Assembly (NCBI GenBank): GCA_011523395.1 | Contig: WTGW01000205.1 | Span: forward strand, 1-53,853 | DNA length: 53,853 nt | Reading direction: 5' to 3' | DNA from: Acidimicrobiia bacterium | GTDB lineage: Bacteria; Actinomycetota; Acidimicrobiia; Spongiisociales; Spongiisociaceae | Shown here: in pieces, positions 1 through 7,950 of the stretch | Position numbering within the stretch: the first letter of the stretch is position 1 | How the letters are laid out: every line of letters starts with the position of its first letter | Notes under the pieces: generated by a model | Seen by the model: only the letters and a program-made list of their open reading frames with translations | Databases searched by the model: none | What the model was told of the DNA's origin: nothing | Made by a program: the position numbers and the translations under genes

Positions 1-65
1 GGGCAGTGGGCAGTGGGCAGTGGGCAGTGGGCAGTGGGCAGTGGGCAGTGGTTAGTGGTTAGTGG
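1..65. repeat. 7-bp tandem repeat (minisatellite)
   Basis: Seven perfect GGGCAGT units occupy 1-49, followed by two diverged GGTTAGT units (50-63). The window starts inside the array, so its full length is unknown. The CAGTGG core is complementary to the CCACTGG runs at 143-179. No coding function is seen. Confidence 0.9.
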
Positions 66-142
66 ATTCTGAAACGCAGGAACGATCGAATAACCAGCAC
101 GCTCAAGGGCCACAAGGCGTTGATCAACCGACCAGGTCGCAA

Positions 143-179
143 ACTGGCCACTGGCAACCGGCCACTGGCCACTGGTTAT
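143..179. repeat. CCACTGG repeats, inverted relative to the 1-63 array
   Basis: Three CCACTGG words lie just beyond (and touching) the stop codon of the M20 peptidase gene. They are the reverse complement of the CCAGTGG phase of the left-hand minisatellite, so transcripts leaving the peptidase gene could fold back over about 150 nt. A terminator-like role is inference; no T tract is present. Confidence 0.5.
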
Positions 180-1444
180 CCGCAGATTTCGGCGATGCAC
201 TGGGCGTAGACCTTGGTGCAATCGACCAGGTTCTCTATCGAGACTATCTCCCCGTACTGGTCGTAGACGTCGTAGACGCCGTCCTTGCGGATTCCGCCGG
301 GACCGTAGGTGAGGGCGGGCACGCCGTACTCGTGGAGGATCGAAGTGTCGGCTGACACGTCGTAGCGGTACGGCTCCACTTTGTGGGAGGGGGTGCCGAA
401 CACGGAGCGATGGGCCCGCTCCACCGTTTGTACCAGGGGCTCGTCATCGCCGATCTCGTACCCGTTGCGGCACAGGAAGAAGGAGAGTTCGGTGGCCAGG
501 GCGGGATCCTTCTCGGCCAGGTCATCCAGGAAACCCCGGACCTGCCGGTGGATGTCCATGATGGTCGCGGTAGGGGGGAAGCGGAAGTCGAGGTACAGGG
601 TGCAACTGCGGGCCGGGTTGACGGCCGGCTGGAAGGGGTTCCCGCCGCGGATCGCCCCGAATCCGATCCTCGTCCCCATGGTGGGGTGAGCGTGGGAAGC
701 GGCGAACTCCGGTTCCCAGGCGCGGAGGGCGTCCAGCACCCGGACCCCCTTCTCGATCGCGTCGTCGCCGTGCTCCTTGGACCAGGTGTGGCGGGAGATG
801 CCCCTGGTGCTGACCTTGGCGAAGATGTAGCTCGAATTGCCGGTCTGGACCCTCAGGCCGGTGGGTTCACCGAGAATGGCCGCGTCCGCGACCACACCGT
901 GCTGGGCGGCGTACAGGGTGCCCCAACCACCGGCCCGGTAGGCCGGTCCGGCGAACTCGTCGGTGGGGGACTTCTCCGTCTCTCCGATCACACCGGCCAG
1001 GATGATGTCGCCCCGTAGCTCGATGCCCGCCTCCTGGACGGCCCGGATGGCCCCGTAGTAGGCCGCGAAGGCCGACTTCATGTTGGAGACCCCGAGGCCG
1101 TATATCCAGCCGCTGTCCTCGACCGTCGCCTTGGGAAGCAGCCCGAACGGCATTCCCGGGTCCTTCCCGGTCATGCCCGTGTCGAAGTGCGCCCCCAACA
1201 GGAGGCTGCGGCCCCGGCCGCTTCCCCTCAGGCGGCCGATCACGTTGTAGCGGTCGGGCTCTACCTCCTGGAGTTCGATGTCCATTCCCTCGATCTCCCG
1301 GAACCGGTGGGCAACGTAGTCGGCGATCGGGCCTTCCTCCCCGGTGGCGCTGGGGATGTCCACGAGGTCGCAGGTCATGCCGACCATCTCGTCCCGGAGT
1401 TCGGGGGTGAAGGAGGGAAGGAGCGTGGCGAGCAGTTCGTTCAT
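176..1444 (-). CDS. M20 family metallopeptidase (ArgE/DapE-like deacylase)
   Basis: The 422-residue protein has the architecture of zinc-dependent M20 amidohydrolases that cleave N-acyl amino acids or small peptides in the cytoplasm. Visible motifs: GAHFDT (His86, Asp88, first metal ligand and catalytic Asp), the GETE segment near 154-157 (catalytic and metal Glu region) and GEPTG around 190. The position usually occupied by the metal-bridging Asp in 'xDMK' is Asn121 (VSNMK), so metal binding may differ or this is a subfamily variant. It starts with ATG and lies 66 nt downstream of the DoxX gene on the same strand. The exact substrate is unknown. Confidence 0.85.
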   Translation of the reverse strand: MNELLATLLPSFTPELRDEMVGMTCDLVDIPSATGEEGPIADYVAHRFREIEGMDIELQEVEPDRYNVIGRLRGSGRGRSLLLGAHFDTGMTGKDPGMPFGLLPKATVEDSGWIYGLGVSNMKSAFAAYYGAIRAVQEAGIELRGDIILAGVIGETEKSPTDEFAGPAYRAGGWGTLYAAQHGVVADAAILGEPTGLRVQTGNSSYIFAKVSTRGISRHTWSKEHGDDAIEKGVRVLDALRAWEPEFAASHAHPTMGTRIGFGAIRGGNPFQPAVNPARSCTLYLDFRFPPTATIMDIHRQVRGFLDDLAEKDPALATELSFFLCRNGYEIGDDEPLVQTVERAHRSVFGTPSHKVEPYRYDVSADTSILHEYGVPALTYGPGGIRKDGVYDVYDQYGEIVSIENLVDCTKVYAQCIAEICG

Positions 1445-1510
1445 GGTCGGGTTCTCCTTCTACCTCGGAATGCTCGGGTTGTGATGTGTTCTCTCCGGTG
1501 GCGCAGGTCT

Positions 1511-1912
1511 TCAGCCGGCCCAGCCGACCAGCGCGTCGACGCTTATCCCGCCCGGACCGTGGATGAGCAGGACCACGCCCACGATGATGAGCGTGAAGGG
1601 CCAATCCCAGCCGTCCACGAAGCCCTGCTTCCACTTGACCATCGGTATGGCCAGGATGAGGATCACGATGAGCGGGATGACCGCCACCCGGGTCAGCAGA
1701 CCGACGACCAGCAGGACCCCGCACAACGTCTCGACATATCCGGCCAGCAGCGCCACCGCGGCCGGATAGGGAACGCCCTTGCTCCGCAGGAGGTTCTCCG
1801 TCCGGCGCGGGCCATGCCCGGTATCGGCGCTCCTGAAGATCTTGGGCCAGCCGTGGGCCACGAAAACGGCGCCCATCGTGGCTCGCAGCAACCCGATCGC
1901 GAGGTCTTCCAC
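1511..1912 (-). CDS. DoxX family membrane protein
   Basis: A 133-residue hydrophobic protein with four predicted membrane segments and the DoxX-type start 'LRATMGAVFVAHGWPK'. DoxX proteins are small integral membrane proteins, some tied to quinone or thiosulfate redox chemistry and some to oxidative stress. No residue here fixes a precise role. It heads a probable two-gene unit with the M20 peptidase and is divergent from the Mo-hydroxylase operon, separated by 97 nt that would hold both promoters. Confidence 0.8.
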   Translation of the reverse strand: MEDLAIGLLRATMGAVFVAHGWPKIFRSADTGHGPRRTENLLRSKGVPYPAAVALLAGYVETLCGVLLVVGLLTRVAVIPLIVILILAIPMVKWKQGFVDGWDWPFTLIIVGVVLLIHGPGGISVDALVGWAG

Positions 1913-2009
1913 CGCTGCTCCTCCCGCTCTCCCGGCACCCGGAGCGCACTGAAGTCCTGCTTGCCATCCCGGCGGCCGGCCCGCGCTCCGGATCGGATAC
2001 TCTAAACAT

Positions 2010-2882
2010 GTGAAGCCCCCGCCGTTCAGCTACGCCGCGCCGGCCACCGTCCGTGAGGCGACTGAACTGTTGGACCGCGCCGGTGGCCGGGCCCGCGTGC
2101 TGGCCGGGGGGCAGAGCCTCATTCCGATGCTCCGCCACCGCCTACTCGCACCGGAGGCGCTGATCGATCTCCGCCGGATCGAAGGGTTGCGGGACATCTG
2201 CATCGACGACGCCCGTAGGCTCAGGCTGGGAGCGATGGTGACGCACCATGCCCTCGAGCGTTGGGCCTCTGACCACGGGCAGGATCTCCTCGTCGATGCC
2301 GCTGCGCACATCGGCCACCGTTCGGTCAGGACGCTCGGCACCGTGATCGGAAGCCTGACCCACGCGGATCCCGCCGCCGAGTGGGCTGCGGTCGCCCTCG
2401 TGCTGGACGGAGCCTGCCAGGTGGCCGGACCCGACGGAGAGCGGGAGGTGGGGGTCGAAGAGTTGTTCACCGGCCTTCACTCGACCAGCCTGGCCGGCTC
2501 CGAGATCATCACCTCGTTGACCCTCTCGCTGCCCCCCTCCCGGACGGGAGCCGCCTTCTCCGAGGTGGCGCCCCGCCCCGGGGACCCGGCGGTGGCAGGA
2601 GCGGCCGCGGCCGTCAGTCTCGACGGCCCCCGCGTGGAGAGCGCCCGGGTGGCTCTGATCGGGCTCGCCGCTACGCCGTGCCGTGCCCCGTCGGTCGAGG
2701 CCGCTCTGAGCGGTAGTGAGGCCTCGGTCGGTATCGAAGCGGCCGCGCAAGCCGTGGAGAACGACATCGCCCCGATCGGGGACATCCACGGTTCCGAGGA
2801 GTACCGGCGCCGGGTGGCGCCGGTGGTGGTGGCCCGCGCCCTGCGATCGGCGCTGGCGAGGGCGGAGGGCGGCCGGCCGTGA
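2010..2882 (+). CDS. Molybdenum hydroxylase, FAD-binding medium subunit (CoxM/CutM type)
   Basis: This 290-residue protein is the electron-transfer flavoprotein subunit of a xanthine dehydrogenase/CO-dehydrogenase family heterotrimer. The FAD-binding motif AGGQSLIPM is at about 32-40 and the second FAD loop (TVIGSLTHADPAAE) at about 112-125, somewhat diverged from the usual TIGGN. The GTG at 2010 is chosen because the overlapping ATG at 2008 meets a stop at once. Its last codons overlap the 2Fe-2S gene (GTGA), so the two are translationally coupled. The substrate is set by the large subunit and is not identifiable here. Confidence 0.9.
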   Translation: MKPPPFSYAAPATVREATELLDRAGGRARVLAGGQSLIPMLRHRLLAPEALIDLRRIEGLRDICIDDARRLRLGAMVTHHALERWASDHGQDLLVDAAAHIGHRSVRTLGTVIGSLTHADPAAEWAAVALVLDGACQVAGPDGEREVGVEELFTGLHSTSLAGSEIITSLTLSLPPSRTGAAFSEVAPRPGDPAVAGAAAAVSLDGPRVESARVALIGLAATPCRAPSVEAALSGSEASVGIEAAAQAVENDIAPIGDIHGSEEYRRRVAPVVVARALRSALARAEGGRP

Positions 2883-3376
2883 CCGAGACCGTCCAGGTGA
2901 CGCTGCTCGTCAACGGCGTCGAGCACGCCTTGGCGGTCGAACCCCGCCTGATCCTCGCCGATGTGTTGAGGGAGCGCCTGGAACTGCACAGCATCCACCT
3001 CGGGTGCGAGGAGGGAGTCTGCGGCGCCTGCACCGTGCTCCTGGACGGGGAGCCGTCCACGTCGTGCCTGATCCTCGCGGTACAGGCAGAGGGTCGTTCC
3101 ATCACCACGCTGGAGGGGCTGGACGGCGATCCGACCATGACCGGCCTCCAGGCCGCCTTCCACGAGAACTTCGCGCTCCAGTGCGGCTTCTGCACCCCCG
3201 GTGTCCTGGTGAACCTGTTCTCGCTGCTGGAGGACCGGGGCCCGTCCGCTCCGCCATCCGAGGCTGAGGTCCGGACCCGCCTCAACGGGAACCTGTGCCG
3301 GTGTACCGGGTACCAGAGCATGGTGGCGGCGGCCATGCAGGCAGCCCGCTCCGGCTCGGGACACGAGGACCCGTGA
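2879..3376 (+). CDS. Molybdenum hydroxylase, 2Fe-2S small subunit (CoxS type)
   Basis: The 165-residue protein carries both iron-sulfur clusters of the family: the plant-type ferredoxin set Cys43, Cys48, Cys51, Cys63 and the C-terminal helical set Cys102, Cys105, Cys140, Cys142 (QCGFCTPG ... NLCRCTGY). It passes electrons from the Mo site to FAD. The GTG start overlaps the CoxM stop and its stop overlaps the CoxL GTG start. All eight ligands are intact and the length is normal. Confidence 0.95.
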   Translation: MTETVQVTLLVNGVEHALAVEPRLILADVLRERLELHSIHLGCEEGVCGACTVLLDGEPSTSCLILAVQAEGRSITTLEGLDGDPTMTGLQAAFHENFALQCGFCTPGVLVNLFSLLEDRGPSAPPSEAEVRTRLNGNLCRCTGYQSMVAAAMQAARSGSGHEDP

Positions 3377-5721
3377 GGACCGGCACCGTCTTCGGCAGGC
3401 CGGTCCTCCGCAGGGAGGACAGCCGGTTCCTCAAGGGCAAGGGCGTCTACGTACCCGATGTCCGGCTCCCCGATACCGCGGAAGCGGTCGTCAAGCGCAG
3501 CCCCCACGCCCATGCCCTGATCGGACACATCGACATCTCGGAGGCAGCCACGGCGCCCGGCGTGGTGGCGGTGATCACCGCCGACGACCTGACCGATACC
3601 GGCGTCTACCGCCCGTACCACAAGTCACCGCCCGCATTCGCCAACCTGCTCCAGCCGCTCGAGAAAGGCCACGACGTGCCGCTCCTGGCCTCCGGACGGG
3701 TGAGGAGGGTCGGTGAGCCGATCGCGCTGGTTGTGGCGGAAGACCGCTACCTGGCCGAGGACGCCGCCCGGCTCATCCGGGTCGACTACGAACCGCTGGA
3801 ACCGGTGCTCGATCCCGAAGCCGGCTTGCGGCCGGAGGCACCGGTCATCCACGACGAGCTGGGAGACAACGTGCAGAGCCGGGTCGGGGTGGTGGTCGGC
3901 GATCCGGAGGGGGCGATGGCCGCCGCCGATCACACCGCCAGGTTCCGGTTCACGATCCGGCGGCAGATCGGGAGCCCCCTGGGACCCAGGGCGGTGCTGG
4001 CCCGTTTCGACCCGGTGGAGGGCCTGACCGTCTGGTCTGCCACCCAGATGCAGCACCTTGCCCGCAAGGTGATCGGGGGGATTCTCGGACTGGCCGAGGA
4101 CCGTATCCGGGTCATCTGCCCGGACATGGGCGGCAGCTTCGGCGGGGGCGTCTATTACGAGGACATCCTGATCCCGTATCTCGCCCGGCGGGTGGGCCGC
4201 CCGGTGCGTTGGGTCGAAGACCGGACGGAGAACCTGGTCAACGCCCGCCACGCCCGCGACCAGATCCATGATGTCGAGGTGGGGTTCGACAGCAGGGGCC
4301 GCCTCCTCGCCCTCCGCGACCGGATCCTCGTAGACATGGGCATCGCCAACTTCTACGGCCTGGTGGTGCCCTACAACACGATCTCCCACCTGAAGAGCCA
4401 GTACCGGATCGATAACTACGAGGCCGCGGCGACCTGCGTGATCACCAACAAGACGCCCAACGCCCCGGCCAGGGGAGCGGGGCGGGTCACGGCCGCCTTC
4501 GTGATCGAGAGAGTTCTGGAGAGGGTCGCCCGCCGGCTCGACCTGGATCCGGCGGACGTGAGGAGGATCAACCTCATTCCCGCTGATGCCATGCCGTTCG
4601 ACACCGGGGTGCCCTACCGTGACGGCAAGCCGTCCGTGTACGACAGCGGCGACTTTCCCGCCCAGCTCGAGATGGCGCTGGAGGCGATCGGCTACCAGGA
4701 GTTCCGCGCCCGCCAGACCCGCCTGCGCGCCGAGGGCCGCCACGTCGGGATCGGCATCGCCGCGCACATGGAGGGGACCGGCTTCGGCCCTCCCGAGAGC
4801 GCCATCGTGAGGGTCGACGGGTCAGGGGCGGTGACGATCCTGAGCGGGTCCAACAACCACGGCCAGAGCCACGAGACCACGCTCGCCCAGGTTTGCGCAG
4901 ATGCCCTGGGTGTGGACATCGAGACGATCTCCCTGCAGGACGGCGACACCGCCCTGATCCGGCAGGGAGGAGGCACGTTCGCCAGCCGCACCGCGGTCAC
5001 CGGGAGCATGGCGGTGGCGGGTGCGGCCCGGAAGCTCCGAAAGAAGGCCATCGAGATGGCCGCCCATCTCCACGGCGTAGAAGTGGATGGGCTGACCGTG
5101 ATCGGCGGGGTCATCCGGGACGGCGCCGGCGCCTGGATCACGACCCTCGCCGAGTTGGCCCGGACGACCGGCGACGGGGAGCGCACCGGTGGCAGAGCGG
5201 GCTTGGAGGCGATGGGCTCCTTCGCGTCGCCGACCGTGACGTGGGCCTCTGGAACCCACGTCGTCACCCTCGAGGTGGACCGCGACACGGGCCAGGTCGA
5301 GCTGGAACGCTACGTGATAGCCCACGATGCGGGAAACATCATCAATCCGGCGGTGGTGGAGGGCCAGATCGTGGGAGGCGTGGTACACGGGATCGGCAAC
5401 GCGCTGTCGGAAGAGGCGGTCTACGACGAAGCCGGCAACCTGCTGACCGGCAGCTTCGTCGACTACCGGCTTCCGCGGGCCATCGACGTTCCGCCCATAG
5501 AGGTTCACCACCAGGAGTTCCCCTCCGGGCTGAACGACCTGGGGATCAAGGGATGCGGCGAGGGAGGAACGGTGGGTGCACCTGCGGCCATCGCCAACGC
5601 GGTCGAGGACGCCCTCCTACCCCTCGACCTGCGCATAACCGAGATGCCCATGCAACCGGAGAAGCTATTGAGATACATCCACCAGGCCGAAGCAGCAGCC
5701 CGGCAAGTCCAGGAGGCGTGA
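3373..5721 (+). CDS. Molybdenum hydroxylase, molybdopterin-binding large subunit (CoxL/XDH type)
   Basis: The catalytic subunit (782 residues from the GTG overlapping the CoxS stop). It binds molybdopterin cytosine dinucleotide and hydroxylates aromatic N-heterocycles, aldehydes or similar carbon centres. Visible: the Mo-pterin loop GGSFGGG near 253, the active-site loop RGAGR (not the AYRCSFR of true aerobic CO dehydrogenase), and the catalytic Glu in GCGEGG near residue 730. The loop reads APARGAGR where form II enzymes usually have AYRGAGR, so the substrate pocket may be altered. A longer in-frame start at 3295 would overlap the CoxS gene heavily and is rejected. No maturation genes are seen nearby. 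Confidence 0.92.
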   Translation: MRTGTVFGRPVLRREDSRFLKGKGVYVPDVRLPDTAEAVVKRSPHAHALIGHIDISEAATAPGVVAVITADDLTDTGVYRPYHKSPPAFANLLQPLEKGHDVPLLASGRVRRVGEPIALVVAEDRYLAEDAARLIRVDYEPLEPVLDPEAGLRPEAPVIHDELGDNVQSRVGVVVGDPEGAMAAADHTARFRFTIRRQIGSPLGPRAVLARFDPVEGLTVWSATQMQHLARKVIGGILGLAEDRIRVICPDMGGSFGGGVYYEDILIPYLARRVGRPVRWVEDRTENLVNARHARDQIHDVEVGFDSRGRLLALRDRILVDMGIANFYGLVVPYNTISHLKSQYRIDNYEAAATCVITNKTPNAPARGAGRVTAAFVIERVLERVARRLDLDPADVRRINLIPADAMPFDTGVPYRDGKPSVYDSGDFPAQLEMALEAIGYQEFRARQTRLRAEGRHVGIGIAAHMEGTGFGPPESAIVRVDGSGAVTILSGSNNHGQSHETTLAQVCADALGVDIETISLQDGDTALIRQGGGTFASRTAVTGSMAVAGAARKLRKKAIEMAAHLHGVEVDGLTVIGGVIRDGAGAWITTLAELARTTGDGERTGGRAGLEAMGSFASPTVTWASGTHVVTLEVDRDTGQVELERYVIAHDAGNIINPAVVEGQIVGGVVHGIGNALSEEAVYDEAGNLLTGSFVDYRLPRAIDVPPIEVHHQEFPSGLNDLGIKGCGEGGTVGAPAAIANAVEDALLPLDLRITEMPMQPEKLLRYIHQAEAAARQVQEA

Positions 5722-5799
5722 CTGCCAAGACTTGCCAGACCCGGCAAGGGCACGTGTAATCCGGGGCGGTCGTACCGAGCAGAGGGGCTTTTCCCTCGA

Positions 5800-5828
5800 T
5801 TCATACCCGGTTATACTCCAAGTATGAA
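5800..5828 (+). promoter_or_regulatory. Promoter/operator of the MazEF-like pair, probably leaderless
   Basis: A perfect 7-bp inverted repeat TTCATAC (5800-5806) / GTATGAA (5822-5828) brackets a TATACT -10 box (5812-5817). The expected start point falls on or next to the antitoxin ATG at 5824, so the mRNA would lack a leader. The repeat overlaps the -10 box and start codon, as expected for an autorepressing antitoxin operator. Confidence 0.6.
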
Positions 5829-6057
5829 GACAGCCGTGTCCATTCCTGACGCAGTGTTCCAGGCAGCCGAGCGGTTGGCGGAACGCCGCCGGTGCTCCCG
5901 ATCACGCCTGTACACCCAAGCCCTGCAGCTGTTGCTCGCCGCTGCCGACGCCGATGAGGTCACAACTCGGCTGGATACCGTGTACGCCCGCGAGCCATCG
6001 GAACTCTCCCCGGCATTGCGAACTGCACAGCATCGGGCCCTCAACGAGTCCTGGTGA
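5824..6057 (+). CDS. Ribbon-helix-helix antitoxin (MazE-like/CopG family)
   Basis: A 77-residue protein with an N-terminal ribbon-helix-helix fold (MKTAVSIPDAVFQAAERLA, then a helix with SRSRLYTQALQLLL). It is the antitoxin and autorepressor partner of the MazF-like gene that overlaps its stop codon (GTGA). The acidic C-terminal tail (DADEV ... REPSELSP) is the likely toxin-neutralising part. The inverted repeat over its start codon is the probable autoregulatory site. Confidence 0.85.
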   Translation: MKTAVSIPDAVFQAAERLAERRRCSRSRLYTQALQLLLAAADADEVTTRLDTVYAREPSELSPALRTAQHRALNESW

Positions 6058-6407
6058 TCCGCCGCGGTGACATCCGCTGGGTCGACTTTCTTCCGCCGGT
6101 AGGTTCCGAGCCGGGCTATCGGCGACCGGTGCTGGTTGTCTCCAGCGATCGCTTCAACCGGAGCGCCATCAACACAGTGCTCGCCATAGCCATCACATCG
6201 AACCTACGTTTGGCCGACGCGCCGGGCAATGTTGACCTACCCGGAGGGATGAGCGGCCTTGATCGGGACTCTGTGATCAACGTCTCCCAGTTCGCGACGG
6301 TGAACAAGGCAGACCTGTCTGAAGCAGTCGGAAGAGTCGATGCCGCAACCATGCGGATGGTCGATGACGGCATGGCGCTGATTCTGGACCTGTCCACCGG
6401 GCACTGA
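6054..6407 (+). CDS. MazF-like endoribonuclease toxin
   Basis: A 117-residue PemK/MazF-family toxin, a sequence-specific ribosome-independent mRNA nuclease. Signatures: the start 'RRGDIRWVDFLPPVGSEPG', the YRRPVLVVSS strand holding the catalytic Arg, and the AITSN segment with the catalytic Thr/Ser. Length is normal and the frame is intact, so it is probably functional. The GTG start at 6054 overlaps the antitoxin stop, the usual coupling in such modules. The cleavage sequence cannot be predicted. Confidence 0.9.
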   Translation: MIRRGDIRWVDFLPPVGSEPGYRRPVLVVSSDRFNRSAINTVLAIAITSNLRLADAPGNVDLPGGMSGLDRDSVINVSQFATVNKADLSEAVGRVDAATMRMVDDGMALILDLSTGH

Positions 6408-6482
6408 GAAGCGCCGGGTTGGCCCGGAGGTCCGGGAGAGAATCGCAGGGCCGACCTGTTGCTTGAAGGAGCCGCGGTTGCC

Positions 6483-6560
6483 TTATGCGGCGATGAGTGG
6501 GCGGAGCAGGATGTTGGTGTCCAGCGGAATGCTTAGGTCGGGTGTAACGCTGTCACACCG
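6483..6560 (-). pseudogene. Remnant of a VapC-like PIN-domain toxin
   Basis: Directly downstream of the Phd-like antitoxin on the same strand, one frame reads IPLDTNILLRPLIAA before a stop. LDTNILLR is the hallmark N-terminus of PIN-domain toxins, with the first catalytic Asp. No start codon precedes it in frame and the remaining ~110 residues of a PIN domain are absent. It is best read as the stump of a degraded or deleted toxin gene. Confidence 0.4.
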
Positions 6561-6585
6561 GATCGGCGGTCCCGTATTCGCTGGG

Positions 6586-6849
6586 TTAAGTGATCATCTC
6601 CCAATGGTCCGGTGGAATTGCCGGGTCGGCATCGATGTCGGTAATGATCCTCAGTTGCCCCGCACATGATCCGGCCAGCGGGGGACGATCCTCGCGGACC
6701 GGACTAACCCTGACCAGAGGCCGGCGGTCTTCCGTCACGACGATCGCGGTTCCGGTCGCCCGGACGTCATCGATCAGGCGCAGGCAATGAGCCTTGAACT
6801 CCGGGGCAGGCACTGATCGTTCAAGCGGAGCGGGACCGGCATCAGTCAT
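6586..6849 (-). CDS. Phd/YefM-like antitoxin
   Basis: An 87-residue protein with the Phd-type N-terminal pattern (SVPAPEFKAHCLRLIDDVRATGTAIVVTEDRRPLVRVSP, residues 12-50): a short strand and helices, then a conserved basic turn before 'PLVRV'. Such antitoxins bind DNA and a VapC or Doc toxin. The toxin position downstream holds only a PIN-domain stump, so this looks like an orphaned antitoxin. It starts with ATG. Confidence 0.7.
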   Translation of the reverse strand: MTDAGPAPLERSVPAPEFKAHCLRLIDDVRATGTAIVVTEDRRPLVRVSPVREDRPPLAGSCAGQLRIITDIDADPAIPPDHWEMIT

Positions 6850-6944
6850 GAGATCAACACAGTCATGTTTATCACTAACAAGTAGCGGGAGTGTCCAGCG
6901 TCGGCTTGCGTTCAGCCGGCTGACCTGAGAGTAGACGTCACCGA

Positions 6945-7919
6945 TCAGCAGGTGGCCGTTTCACACTCAGCACCCACCTCCGACGTCTCCGGGGGCTGAT
7001 CCGCGCAGGGTCTCAAGCCGAAGCCGAACACCCGGCGGTACGGTTCCAGGCTGTAGTACGTAGCGGGCGGACCGTCCGGTGGTCGACCGTTCTCGGTGCG
7101 CAGGCGGCACACCGTCTCCATGCCGGCCGGATCGATGAACGCCGACGGTGACCAACCGGTGCGGGGATCCATGATCGACCGGCGGACCGCGTCGGCCAGG
7201 GTGGGAGTCGTCCCGTATGTCTCGCAGATGTACCGGTTGGCATCCTGGAGGTTCGCTGGGTGGTTGAGCCAGGTGATGGCGGCGCACAGCGCCTTCAGGT
7301 AGGAGTCCGCGGTGTCGGGGTGGGCTGCCAGCCAGGTCCGGAGGGACGCTCCGCAGGAGCCCTGCAGCCCCGGCAGAACGTGGTCACGGTCGCCCAAAAG
7401 GCTGAAACCGGCCTCCAGAGCCATGGCCGACCACGGTAGGGCGAGCATGGTGGCCGCTGTCCGGCCTGCCATCAGTGCCTCGTAACGCAGCTGAGTGCTG
7501 CCGAGCGGTACGAGAGAGACGTCCTCGGCGGCCAATCCTCCCGCCCGCACGATCTTCATCAGGACCGAGACGAACCCCGAGTCGGGCGAGTCCACCGCTA
7601 TCCCGCGCCCGGCCAGGTCCGCTACTCCCGCCAGCTCGGGCGAACCGATCAGCTGCAAGGGTCCGCTGGTGCCACCTATCCACGACACGATGTCCGCTCC
7701 GGTCCGGTCGGTCCACTCGATGAAGTTGTCCGGGGCGGCATGAACCACGTCGTAGCGACCGGCCAGCAAACCCTCCACCAACTCTCTGGAGCCCCGGGTC
7801 AGATGGAGCTCGGGCGCCAGCCCGGCTTCCGCGAGCAGGCCCAGGTGGTCGGCGATGCGTACCGGCAGCGACGACGCCCCGCTGAACAGGCAGACCCGGA
7901 GAGGCACACGCCCGGCCAT
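6945..7919 (-). CDS. NMT1/SsuA-type substrate-binding-fold protein without signal peptide
   Basis: A 324-residue periplasmic-binding-protein-like type II fold (start MAGRVPLRVCLFSGASSLPVRIADHLGLLAE; later 'LVEGLLAGRYDVVHAAPDNFI'). Relatives bind sulfonates, thiamine-type pyrimidines or aromatics for ABC uptake, and some family members are cytosolic enzymes (dihydroxyphthalate decarboxylase-like). No signal sequence or lipobox is visible, so it is likely cytoplasmic, or the true N-terminus is missed. The ATG at 7919 is chosen because the domain begins there; the frame stays open upstream only by crossing the amidase gene. It lies 31 nt after the amidase as the last gene of a nitrilase-amidase unit. 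Confidence 0.75.
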   Translation of the reverse strand: MAGRVPLRVCLFSGASSLPVRIADHLGLLAEAGLAPELHLTRGSRELVEGLLAGRYDVVHAAPDNFIEWTDRTGADIVSWIGGTSGPLQLIGSPELAGVADLAGRGIAVDSPDSGFVSVLMKIVRAGGLAAEDVSLVPLGSTQLRYEALMAGRTAATMLALPWSAMALEAGFSLLGDRDHVLPGLQGSCGASLRTWLAAHPDTADSYLKALCAAITWLNHPANLQDANRYICETYGTTPTLADAVRRSIMDPRTGWSPSAFIDPAGMETVCRLRTENGRPPDGPPATYYSLEPYRRVFGFGLRPCADQPPETSEVGAECETATC

Positions 7920-7950
7920 CACGCTCGGCTTCCGTGTGCCGGACACGCCA

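Noticed and set aside
1-65. CRISPR-like repeats
   Set aside because: Units are 7 bp, contiguous and without spacers; no cas genes are present.
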